DNA of 64,000 nucleotides from Neelides folsomi. Its lineage: Eukaryota; Arthropoda; Collembola; Neelipleona; Neelidae. Below are positions 35,501-46,799 of the stretch, one piece after another. The notes under the pieces are model-generated. The model was not told the origin of the DNA and searched no databases. It worked only from the letters and a program-made list of their open reading frames with translations. Where the stretch lies: the NCBI GenBank assembly GCA_034687125.1, contig JAQGBZ010000022.1:310001-374000 (forward strand). Reading direction: 5' to 3'. Positions within the stretch are counted from its first letter, which is position 1. Every line of letters begins with the position of its first letter. The position numbers and the translations under genes were made by a program.

Positions 35501-38500
35501 GAGGGAGTCGGAGGAGTTCGATTAGGAAATGGCTCTCCTCACGCACTCCGGCCCTTCCTTGCCAAATTCCCCAACCTAATGGTCGAGATGGTTGGGGTAA
35601 TGAAGGCCCTATTTATAGGACCTTAATTGCCTCGCGATAATGAGCCCTCAAATGACCCCATTGTTTCTCCTCATTAGACAATAGGAAGGGCGAAGACCCT
35701 TTTGACCAGGGAAACCGAGGTAGGCCATTAGCATAAGGGTGTTGTTCTGAGACTCTGGCTCTCCGATCCCAATCTCTTCCCTGCCCCTCCGTCTGTCGCC
35801 GGCGAGTCGCACGGGACGGAGGACTCTTCTGCCTCACCTCATTGACTCAGACTTTTCTCAGGGCGAGTCGAGGAAGGTCCGGCTTAATAGGGCCTTAAGC
35901 GGTAAGCAGAAACTGAACCAGCAAGTCCCTCGTCGCCTCACGGCGGACGACCAGAAAAAATACTATCTCGACTCGTGGTGTTCTCCGAGCTTCAGACTTG
36001 AGCCTCAGATAAGTTCACTTCCAGTAAATGACCCAAACACACATGTAAAGCCAGCGAGCTTATTATTACATTAAGGACATCGTACAAGAGATGAGACATG
36101 ACTCCAGCCCACTCCCTGCCCTCCCTATCTCCCATCTCTCCAGACCCTTACGCCCCAGTCAGCCCCAAGGAAAAGAGGCTACTTACACTTCTCTAGCCCA
36201 ACTTGTTGACAAACATTTGTTGCTTGATGATTCCCTGTAAAGTAGAGCCTCGAGCTCCCTTACTAACTCCATTAGAGGGCCCCTCCACGAACCCGAGTCT
36301 CTCTTCCTCCGCTTCATTAACTCCACATTATCATTACGAAAGCTCTCCCCACAGAAGGGAGTCATCTTGGCGTGTGTTCCCTTCACCTATTATTATGCCT
36401 CCCCATAATTGACCCATCCGAGGGAGAAGAGCAAACAGGGGGAAATTGCCCCAATCACACGAATTAAAAGAACAAACCCCGATCGTTTCCGAATATTCAT
36501 TATGCAATGTTGGCTCACGCTCTTTCCCAAATGCTCTGTAGATTGGTCGATACGCCGAGGAGGCGACATGTAACGTGGGAGAGTGGGTTTAAGGGTAAGT
36601 GGAAAGAGACTTGAAGGGACTCGAGGCGAGACACACCCTGTTTTCATCCTGAGACTCATTAGTCTTTAGCTCCGAGAGATGCCTAGACACTGATACGGAC
36701 ATCTTCCTATGTCACGAGAGTCGAAGACTCCTTCGTGTGGTGGGCAGAAAAAGGGGGACACTTTAATGGAGAAGCAATGTTTTTCTTTTCCAGCTTTGTT
36801 TTTCTGACGCTCCTGCTCTCAACCTCTTTGTCTCTGGACTCCCACAAAGTGGGATCGGATGGAGACAGATAGCGAAGGGACATTGGATGTGTATACTTTG
36901 CCCGGACACGGGACTCGGCGAGGAATCTTTAGAGAGCTCTTAATAGAGCTAAAAGGTATTTCCCCTGATAGCTCTCTCTCTCCTCCCTATCGGACCTCTC
37001 CATCTCGTGTAATTAACCAATGGCGAGTCAACGAGTGGACCCATTCTGAAACCAACTTTAGATTACCGAACCCTTATAGTTCACTGGGTTAAATGAGATT
37101 ATACAGGCACTAAAAACCCCCGTTGACACGCCAACTAAGCATTTCCTCCTGCACCCCTTCACTCGGACCGATCTTATCCGGAGCCGTATCGGAATCGTAA
37201 GGGAACGAGATCTCCTTTGAGATTTCTCCCCGATCAATGAAGTACGCAAATCCGATCGGGGACCTCGGGTAGGAAATAAAATAGTTTTAAACGTGAACTG
37301 CTGTCGGATTCCACAACCGATCGGGAGACAATGAACATGGAATCTCATGGTACTTTGAAAGTAAAACGTATCAAGGACCGCCGGGTCCATTAGCCAAAAC
37401 ACGAGATGATTGCGACAGAGGTACACGAGTGCCATTAGAGCTAGTAAGCGATTCGAGGGTCGATGAAAAAAGGGACTTGAATTGAGCCATAGAGGGAGGA
37501 TGCTAATAATCCCAACCATGGGACTCGGATCCAAACCTGAGTGAATGGACCAAAAGACCCATTCCGTCTTCATCTTATTCACACAAAAGAAAGGGAAGGA
37601 TGAGGGAGAGTCTGGGCAGCGTGGATTTGACCCCCCGTAAGCCGTAAGTATGTGAATAAGGGCCTTAGATAATTGCACCCTGCTGGTCGGCTAACCAGCA
37701 GATATATGGCTCGTCGTGACTTTGTCATCCTTTAAATCATCTTCCTGAATAAATAACCCTATGATGTGTACACAAGTTGGGGACTCGCTCCGCGGCATAT
37801 GCAGACATCTAATTCAATCTCGGGACAAGAGGCCCTCGAAGCCTCAATTCAATCTCTCGTCCCCACAAACTCCCAGAGCGGGGTCGAGAAGGTATTCTGA
37901 GGAGGATGCTCCAGGGAGCTGAATGATCCGCCGTGCAATGATACTCCGCTGAGGTTCGAGGGCCAACGCAATTTTTAATAATACCCTGTTCGGGAGAACA
38001 ACAGCTGGGGAAGGCTAATCAAATATTCCGAGATTCGACAATCTGTTACAAGGGGTCCGGAGAGCATATTAGAGCATTAGACACATAATTTACACTCAAA
38101 ACGCATAATTTAAAGTTTAAACTTTTTCAAAATTGAATTCCGAGTCTCTTATTGTGACCCCAAGTAAATGTACGACGACTCTTATTACTCGACTTATTAC
38201 CATTCCCCTCCTTTCTTTATGAGCCTCGTATTATTCCAAGCTGTTAAGTTGATAAACCCCTCTTCTCTCACTTTCCCCGCTCCCTTTTATTTCATATTTA
38301 TTCTTCGAAGGGTAAGGGATACATCATTCACTCACTCGCCATTCATCCTCTTTCCCATCCCCCTCTTCTCCGCGAATATTAGCCGAGAGTCAGGGACCGA
38401 GCCGAGCTCATTTTCACATCCCCCGGGATCACAAACTGTCAACTCAGTCAGACTCTTGAGACTCTTCAGCTTCCGCGGAGCGGGGAGGGTCGAAGGGGGA

Positions 38501-40059
38501 GGCTAAGAGTGAAAGTATGCTTCTCCCCGCCTGTCCCCGGGTTCTCTTTTAATTAAGCTCGAGCGACAGTATCCGATCCTCCTCGATCCTACTGGGGCCT
38601 TCAGTAAAAGAGTGTATAAGTGCTTCGCCATTATCCTTCCCCTCTTCCCCAACTTAATTGATCCGTGAAAACCACTTGAAAAAAGAGTGACTCTCTAAAT
38701 GCATTAGCCAAATTGGGGAAGAGACGAGATTTCGAGGCGGGAGGCGCACGAGGGGTTAAAGCCCACAGGGCCACTGCCATTGAGAAAGTGAAGTAAACGA
38801 GTGAAGACCCCACATAAAACACAGAGAAATCCCCGCATATGAGCTAATGGAGGATTTTTCTACTCGGCTCCCGAGTGGAAAATTCCGACTCCGACTCCCT
38901 CAAATGCTATTTCCTACGACATCGTAAACGAGTAGAAAATTGAATCCCAAACTGCCCTGGAGCTGAACTCCGGGTCAGGGCTTCAAAGGCAGGGCTAATC
39001 TCCAACTTCATCGTATCGTTTTTCACGAGTCTGCTCGCTTAATCCGCACAACCAGTGTCTCTTGTCGTGTGAGAATTAATAAGTTGATACTAACGCCTTC
39101 TTAATCTCTCTCCCCCTTTTGAATTGGGAAAAGTGTTTTAATTAAATTCTTTAATACAATTTCCTAATTAAATTCTTCTAATTAATATTCAAGCCCCTTC
39201 AAAAGGATGTAAAGAGCAAACATTTTCATTTTCGAAGAATTAAATTCATTCATTATGCATTTATGTTGATGTTAGGCAATAGGAGAAAGGGGAAATAAAC
39301 TCGGGAGCAGAAAGTCAATAAAGTGGATATTAAATAGAAATTTTGTGAGCGGGCCACGAGGGTGGAGGAAGTCGAGAGGGAAAGTGATTTGTGAAGGTTA
39401 ATAAGAGGAGAGAGAATTTACGTGAAAGCGTGTTAAGGATCGAGAAAGAGAGCTATAAAAAGATGAATAATAGGGTAGATGATGGTGGTGGAAAAATGAT
39501 GAGGAGAGCCGAGTGTTTCAAAATCCAATAGACCCGACATTTGATCGGGGGGAAGCTCAAGGGGGAGCGGAAGAAAAACCGCCTGTCTCCACGATTTTCA
39601 ATTTCCGTGCTACGTACAAGTTGAGTCGTCTCAATTCCCCCATCAAGAAAAAAAATATTCTCTCGGTCCCGTGGAGCATTCGGATTTGTAGGGAGGTCGT
39701 GAATGAAAAGATGTAAAAATGATTTTGTATCCCAACTGGATGTATCAGCAACTACAGGGCTGGCCATTAGCCCATGACATATTTATTGCCATTTCAGGAT
39801 TTGTGTTCACTTTCCCTCTCTTTCACGGGAGGACAGGTGGAGGGAAGATGAGTAGTGGGAGTGGGAGTTTGGGAGCTTGGTAGGTGAGGTAGGGAAGGAG
39901 GAGGCTCCATCGAGAGCAGCCGAGAGAGTGAACAGGGAGTACAAGTTGTTCGACTGGGTGTAGTATCAGTGTGTAGTACACTGGGAAACAGCTCTCGCCT
40001 TGCTCTCTCCGCTCTCCTCTTTTGCTAACACTTTGTCCAACATCCCCAGCCTTCATTTT
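32527..40059. other. Noncoding spacer between iroquois and mirror
   Basis: Beyond the iroquois 3' UTR (to about 32.73 or 33.02 kb) I find no exon, RNA gene or transposon. Composition stays GC-rich, with purine-rich GAGGAG tracts and scattered TAATTA cores. A TATAAAA at 39453-39459 lies about 1.1 kb upstream of the mirror ATG and could be a promoter element, though nothing else supports it. Regulatory DNA shared by the two genes is the likely content, inferred from position. Confidence 0.5.
32707..32712 (+). terminator. iro: Candidate poly(A) signal of iroquois
   Basis: AATAAA lies 181 nt after the TGA stop. A second AATAAA stands at 32995-33000 and could serve as a distal signal. Confidence 0.4.
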
Positions 40060-40537
40060 TATTGATTGACACGCCGTTCCGGGGGTTGGGACGGGTCTGG
40101 CCAGGCGGGGCTCCCCGCCTCCAGCTCTCCTTCCATTGGCTCTCAAGGCTTCCATGGCCCTCGAGGAGCCGGCGGGCCAACTCCCCTCCTCGCCCTCGAT
40201 CCGGCCCTGCCAAAAAAGAGCCCAGACCTCTCCGTTCCTTCCCACCGCTCGTTGGCTCCCCTGAGAACTCCGCGCTCTCATCATAACTCATTCACCTTCT
40301 CCCCACCTCAGCTGCACCCCATTCACATTCAACATACCTTGATCGGTTTTAGTAAGTGAGCAGCCGTTGGGACGGCAGAACAACTCAGAGGCATACACCT
40401 CTTCCGCTCCCCCTTATTACTCATTCCAAAGGACGAGAAGTGAGACGTTGACAATTGCGGTCCTTCGTCAACCGAAGAGTGAGAGCAGAGAGGAGCCGAC
40501 CCGGCCGTCACCTCTTCCTCTCCTCACCCACCCGCCA
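40060..40537 (+). promoter_or_regulatory. mirr: Probable 5' UTR/promoter region of mirror (GC-dense)
   Basis: The stretch at 40070-40230 is among the most GC-dense in the window, with GGGGGTTGGGACGGG and CAGGCGGGGCTCCCCGCCT, plus an ATTGG (reverse CCAAT) at about 40134. An initiator-like TCATTC stands at 40288-40293, but no DPE follows at +28. The frame leading into the first mirror codon is open for over 150 nt without an upstream ATG. I cannot place the transcription start. Confidence 0.3.
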
Positions 40538-43500
40538 ATGGACAGTGTTGAGAGCAACAGTGGACAGGTAATTGCAATTCGTCCCACATTGCCCATCTCA
40601 CCTGTCAATCACCCATCAATCAAGAGATCAAATCCCAATTGTTAATTATTTTCCTTAATATTCAACCGTTGATTCAAATCGGGAGCGCAAACCGGAACGA
40701 CTTTGATTCCCAACCCAATTCATTGATTCTTTGTGAAAGACATTCCTCCGCCGATTGGAAAATTCCTAAAAGGATCGACCAAGAATGTCGCAATGCCTTA
40801 AAAGGCATTTTCCCTCAATCTGGCCATTGTTGGAAAAGTGAATTATTTCTATTATTTATTTATCATAATTTTATTGCAGAGCTCGGATGAAAAAGAATCC
40901 TCCACACCTCCTTGTCCGAGTTGCCGCCAGATAATGTGTTCATGCAAGAGTTCGCCGGGCGGGCTTGGTGGTCCGGCCGCTAGCCTTCTCAACTACCCCA
41001 GAATCCTCTACCATCCCAACAACGGCTACGACCAGCAGGTCGCGTACCTGGCGGCGGCCGCCGCGGCCGCAGCAGCTGCTGAGCACTCGGCTCTCTACTC
41101 GGCAGCAGTCGCCGTGAGTTCTCATTAATCCAAATACAATATTATTATTTGTGGGAGTCAGTTGGGAGTTGGCTGGCTCTCACATTACAGAGCACCTTTA
41201 CATCCATTACAGGTCCCCATTTGATTTATATATTTATTGCTCTTTTGGAGCTATTTAATCAGCGAAATGTAATTAAAACGAGTTTTATATTTTTACTCGT
41301 GCATAAAAGAGAGAGGATTAAGAGCGAGTTCTGAGGGGGAGGCGTAGGGAGATAGCTAAGGATTCAATGAGGATTAGAATCTCGTCTTACCGGTTCTCAT
41401 CCCATCCTCCTCAAATACGGACAGAGGAAATGGACAGTAAAGGAGGATGGAGTGGAGAGTAGGGACCATAAAACAAATGGCTCAGCAAACCAGTTGGATG
41501 TTTAAAAACAGAGAACGAGCACTCCGTCTCTCCCCTCTGCTGATGTTCTACAAAATGTTTACTCAAGATTTTATTAAGTGATAGATTTAATTTTTATTGC
41601 ATTTATTAATGTATTTTGTTAGTGTTTAAGACCCTCGCCAGCTCATTTCGTTCCCTCTTCCCTCCTCCTTGTAATGAGTGCCAAGTTTTTAGGGGACGAG
41701 TTATTTCCTCGTAATGGATGATCCTGCTGATAGGGAGGAAAGAGACGAGCTTATTAGCTGAGTGGTTTAACCCTTTATTAACCCACACTCCTCACAGCCC
41801 CACCAGTCCCCCTAATGAGCCCACAATTAGAAGGGACCCCGAAGAGTGATTTACTCTTCTTCCCATCCTGGGATAAGTAATGGAATTACTCCAGCCCACT
41901 TTGTCACTCGGCTCAGTCAATATTTTGACTCTGCCAAGGCGAAGGGCCATCCTTTACCAAACGAGGGGGATGGAATCAGAGGAAGGAAGTTCCTTGACAC
42001 CCTTTAATGCTCCTCACCCACCAAACACCCATCGGCCATCCACCACAAACCTCGGAGTCGCATAAAGAGGTTCCGGGAGAACTCTCGGCTACAATGTCTC
42101 ACTCCCGTCCCCATCCATTTTCATCCCCCTCTCGGGAAGATAAATGGCCACAGCGGATTCAAGAATAGAAGATCAAGGGTTAGCTATTTTCTACACCACA
42201 GGCTGAGTACAGTGAGGGAGCTTTCAGCTCCACTCCCCCACCCTCCTCTTCCATCATCAGAGATAAGTATGACCATCAAATGAAATTCGGCTCGCGGTGC
42301 CGGACGGGCCTTATAAGGGGAATATGAAGTCCGCATTTATGGAGTCGGACATTGGGAGGTTTGAGGGAAATATGAAAGGAATTCTGCGACCCGTGATTTA
42401 CGAGGATCTGCCAAGGGGAAAATACATCGAGAAGTGGGGAGATCAAGAGGGCATTGGAGAACATATCTAAAAAGAGACAGGAGATAAAAAGGATTGGAGG
42501 AGAATTGAGCCGACTTGAATGTTGAATTGGATTGAGAACGGAGGGCGTCTATTGGAATTGCCCGCTTGGGTCTATAGTGTTGGAAACTCTGTCACTAACG
42601 AGGGCCTAGAGGATTTCTTTTGCGCAAAAGTGCTCTTGTCCAACACGCTCACTATCATTTCCTTTCTCCATGCATCTCCCCAGCTCCTCACCTTTTGTGA
42701 GGAACAATCTCAACTTAAATTTCCATTCATCTCATCCAATCTTCATCTCCGCTCCAATCTGAAGAGCTCAAAGTTTGTCACTTAATGCCTACCAGATGGA
42801 TCCCATCAGTGACAGGCAATGAAAGGAGATCTTGCAGCTAATTCACATTTTCCCAAACCTCTCCTTCATCTCTCTTCCCCTATAAAACTCAAATGTTGTG
42901 GCTTATTAATGGGGGGTGGAAAGTTGTTGAGAAGCTGTTCGCTTCCATCTCGGTCGGGGAGGGGAATACGACCACACGAGGCCCTCGATTGAATGATTTG
43001 ATAAATGAGGGAGGAGTGATGTAATTTGGGAGAAAGAGCGAGCCAAGTTGGCGGTTGGGTAATTGGCACTTGTAAACTGTTGCGAGGAACTGAGTCCTTT
43101 TTCTCTTTCAGAGTTCTCTCCCTCCGTCTGAGGCCGGAAGCCACCACCACCCGTCGGCCGGGGCGTCGGGCGGGAAGGAGCTGTCGAACATCGGGTCATG
43201 GGGCTCTGCCCATCCCTCACCATATTCCGTCTATCATCCCTATTCGGACCCCAGCTTTGCGGCGGCCGCGGCGGCAGCCGCAGCTGCCGCATATCCCTTC
43301 AACGGGTAAGAATTGTGTATTAGTAATTGGGCCCGCCCTCCGCACGCCAGGAGAGGGAAGGAGGGTGCGAAGCTCGTTGTGGTGCGAGGAAGTAATGATG
43401 ATGAATTGAGACTTCCCTTCCCTGTTTGTGTTGCGGGGAGAGGAGGAAGGAGGCTCCGAGATTCCAGAGGTGATTTATTGGGGCTCGGGAGGAGCGTTTG

Positions 43501-46130
43501 AGGAGAAGACACGACAGGAATAGAACCACGGAATAGAAGTGTCACCTCCAAGGGGTCTCCCATAAGCCATAAATATATTTGCACCAAAATAATGTTTGTT
43601 CAGAGAGGTTAGAGGTATTTTTACATGTGTACTGCGGGGAGATTGGTAGCATTAGGAGGAACACATTGAAACACGAGTGAGTACAAGATCCGATATACAC
43701 GGCCATCAGGTTGAGCAGGGAGCATATTATCATTATCTGAGCTCGGGGAGGCGGAGGAATTCGCAATGGATCCTCGCTCTCCTAGACAACGATACTTGGC
43801 ATAATGTGGATGTCGTCGTTAGGGGCCTACACATGTGAACAGGGCCGGTGATTAAGCGGAGGAAAGGAGTCGCCTCTGAGAATCGATAAATTAGCCTAAT
43901 GCTCCCATTCCTATGATACTCCCAGTGATGGTGGAGGAGAAAAATGGGATTTTAAATCAGTCTCTTGGAAAGAGCGAGCTCTCGCGAGGGAATCTTTATT
44001 AGACTCCTACAGCTGTAGGAGTAAATCGGAAGTCGTTTTATAAGAGCAGGAGAGATTCTCCACGCTCCTATAAAGTGAGACACGAGTTTGGGTAATGTAA
44101 TCGATCCGCGCAAATGCAATTCCTTCTTTCAACCTCTCCCTCCTTCACTTTTAGGCTCTTGGAGAGGTATAGGGAAGGAGAGAATAATAACTAAAGAGAA
44201 AAGTTCATTTCACACTTTTCCAACCGAGAAAGTCGAAGCATTTATTACACGGCCATCGCATCCCCCTCTCCTCCGGGCCCCGAGCAGCTCCCCTGAATTA
44301 ATTACCGTTTCACCATTGGAGTCTTTCGCATTCCGCGACTCGCATTAGGCGAGATTTTGAATAAGAGGAGTCAAATGAGAATCAAAGGGTGACTTTGATG
44401 CATTTATGGGCTTCCCTCTTATTAAGAGATTCGGATGAGGGAGGAGGTCTCGAGGGCCGGGAGAGTGAGAGAAAATCCATTATTGTTGCTCACGCAGAAA
44501 ACCCTCAAAATGGGGTTGAATGGCTCACTTCCCTTTGCCCTTCGCCTTGCTCTCTCACACAAAGGAGGTTCATCCATAATGCACTTCCACTCCTGATATC
44601 ATGGTCCTAATGCATTAGACGCCCATTATTAGATGAACTCTGTCTCCAAGTTGATTCCGTGAGGGATGGGGCTCCTCACCCTCGAGGATATCCATTAAAC
44701 CAGAGACTTTCGGTCACTACTCAAAGTTGACGTTGGCCAGACGGCGGGCGGTTCCCCTCACCAAATTCCTCCATGTGTCAAGCTTAACATGATCTCTCTT
44801 GTCCTCCGCAGTTACTCAGTCGACGTGAATGGGTCGAGGAGAAAGAACGCGACGCGAGAGACGACCTCCACTCTCAAAGCGTGGCTCAACGAGCACAAGA
44901 AGAACCCCTACCCCACAAAAGGGGAAAAAATAATGCTCGCCATAATTACAAAGATGACCCTCACGCAGGTCTCCACTTGGTTCGCCAACGCTCGCCGGCG
45001 ACTTAAAAAGGAAAATAAAATGACCTGGGAACCAAGGAACCGACCAGATGACGACGACGATGTCGACGTCTCCGACCAGGACGAGTCGGAGGTGGAGAGG
45101 AAGAAGGAGGTAGAAGGTGCGTTGGCTTTTTCATTCATTCTCTTCTTTTTTTCCTAAACCACATTCCCATTCATTAGCATGTTTGAGCTCGTTCAAAGAT
45201 AAATATTCCATTTGTTGCAAAATGGGAGAGGAAAAAGGGGCGAAGGAAATAAATTAGGAAAAGGGCCTTATCTCCAAAATCAATTATGAAAAGTCAGTAG
45301 AGACTTGACGTCAGACCGGGGGATTCAATGCTCTTGAGGACGTATATAATACAGGAGGAGGAATTAAAGAAACCGAAAATGAAAGGAGAAGGAGGGCATT
45401 AGGAGCTTGGAGATTTAGGGAGGACTCGCTAAGCTTTAAATGTTGATGTTGATAATGTGTATGTTTGTTGGGACCTGATTGCCACCCTCCAAAAATCCCC
45501 AGCGTTGGCGAGAAGTTGAGGGCCATTCAAAGGCGAGCCTCCGAGCTTAATTTAATCCTTAATCCTATTAATAATTATCGAGTCCCATAACCAAAATGGA
45601 GCTCCAGCTGGGAGCTCCTCAACGGCCCCGCAGCCTCTCCTTCGTTCCTCTCCCACAGCTAATCAGATGCAAATCTCCCATTGACCTCCTCGCTAACGAT
45701 CGCCATCTCATCCTCGCCCTGTCATCCTCCCAGCATCGAAGCCCCATTGACGAGGACCCCCGTCCACTCCCTTTGTGCGCTAATTCCTTTCAGTAAGGTA
45801 GAAGCCACTCATGGACTTAAGGCCTTTAAAGAGGAGCTCTAAGCGTCGGACTCCCGTATTGGTTTTCCAAACACGGCCTGACCACTTCACTTTTCTATTC
45901 ACACAGAGGATGACCGGCTTCATCGGAACTCGACGTCCGAGCGAGAAGGGAAGGCGGAAACGACGGCCGAGAAGACGACAAGTAAGCCGAGGATCTGGTC
46001 CCTGGCCGACCTGGCGGGGAACAACTCATCGAGCCCTTTGCCCGGCTCCGCCTTTAGTCCACTCAATAGGAGTAACTCGGAAGTGTACCGAGGCCTCTAT
46101 CCGCACTACTACCCTCCAGACAATCCATGA
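40538..46130 (+). CDS. mirr: Iroquois homeobox transcription factor, mirror class (328 aa)
   Basis: This is the second TALE-class Iroquois regulator. Exons: 40538-40567, 40880-41113, 43112-43305, 44812-45116 and 45907-46130. The ATG at 40538 has good context (GCCAATGG) and opens [10 protein letters not shown]. Residues 11-35 include [17 protein letters not shown], the counterpart of the Cys motif in iroquois. Two alanine runs follow, of 10 (about residues 65-75) and 11 (about 138-148). The homeodomain is at about 161-223. It is preceded by [21 protein letters not shown], the mirror form, and has NPYP at 184-187 and WFANARRRL with Asn212. Then come a [13 protein letters not shown] acidic tract and [12 protein letters not shown], and the protein stops soon after at YPPDNP. 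It is much shorter C-terminally than Drosophila mirror. Exon phases (0, 0, 2, 1) equal those of iroquois, which shows descent by tandem duplication. Confidence 0.91.
41114..43111 (+). other. mirr: mirror intron 2 (2.0 kb), no coding content seen
   Basis: The intron is bounded by GCC|GTGAGT and TTTCAG|AGT. It is GC-rich like the surrounding domain, and I see no exon, repeat or RNA gene inside. Its length compared with the background introns of 50-100 bp, and its place in a patterning gene, make an intronic enhancer possible. Confidence 0.5.
43306..44811 (+). other. mirr: mirror intron 3 (1.5 kb) with a 20-bp perfect palindrome
   Basis: The intron is bounded by AACGG|GTAAGA and CCGCAG|T. It contains a perfect palindrome at 44003-44022 (ACTCCTACAG joined to its complement) centred on a CAGCTG E-box. 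I see nothing coding. Confidence 0.5.
44812..45116 (+). other. mirr: mirror homeobox exon
   Basis: This exon of 305 nt, entered in phase 2 and left in phase 1, holds the complete TALE homeodomain and the acidic tail. Acceptor CTCCGCAG|T and donor GAAG|GTGCGT are plausible. The homeodomain region differs from the iroquois one mainly at its N-terminal arm (RETTSTL against RESTATL) and just downstream ([11 protein letters not shown] against [11 protein letters not shown]). Confidence 0.93.
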
Positions 46131-46724
46131 AAAATACAAATACTTATAAGGTACTTGAAATCGATTCATCTAAAGTGGCCGAGTCATCAACATCTCACAG
46201 TTATCATCACATTCGTATTCTCAACTTTGATCTGAGTTTTTTGTATTCACTCTATAACTTAAAGATAAGTCCACTTTAATTATCTACCAAGGCGCATAGT
46301 TTCAAAATGTATTCCACTAATACTTTCGCCGATGAAATGTCGTCGCATGTTCCTACCCATTTGGGACGCGGAGACGATGAATGGAATCTTGATCTTTTTT
46401 TACTTAATGTGATTTTTTGGTAATGTAAGATTACTTTTTCCCTTAGCAGTATTATTTGAAGAGGAGTTGTTGGTATTTGTGAATAATTTTATACATACAT
46501 TTTACCTATATTGTATAATGTTACTTTTAAACCTGTGTTTATTTGTTTACAATGTTTTTATTAAACTTTATCTTGTGAGTAATTTGTGTACATAGGAAAT
46601 TACAATTAATTATTGGACGATAAATTGAGGGTCTCGGCGCCCTTCAAACTCCCTCAACAATTGTATACCCAAAGATGCCCTGAATGTATTGAGAAATCGA
46701 AGAGGAAAAAGGCCGAGGAGAAGC

Positions 46725-46730
46725 AATAAA
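46725..46730 (+). terminator. mirr: Candidate poly(A) signal of mirror
   Basis: AATAAA lies 594 nt after the mirror TGA, in an AT-richer stretch (46150-46780) that looks like a 3' UTR. Other A/T-rich variants are nearby, so the exact end is uncertain. Confidence 0.35.
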
Positions 46731-46799
46731 TAATCATTGAATAAATTCATTATTGAAACGGAATGCTAACTGACTGAATGATTCGGCTAACCATGTTCC

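Noticed and set aside
39823-40284. 153-codon minus-strand frame upstream of mirror
   Set aside because: It overlaps the GC-dense 5' region of mirror in antisense, and two other frames cover the same bases. It is explained by composition.
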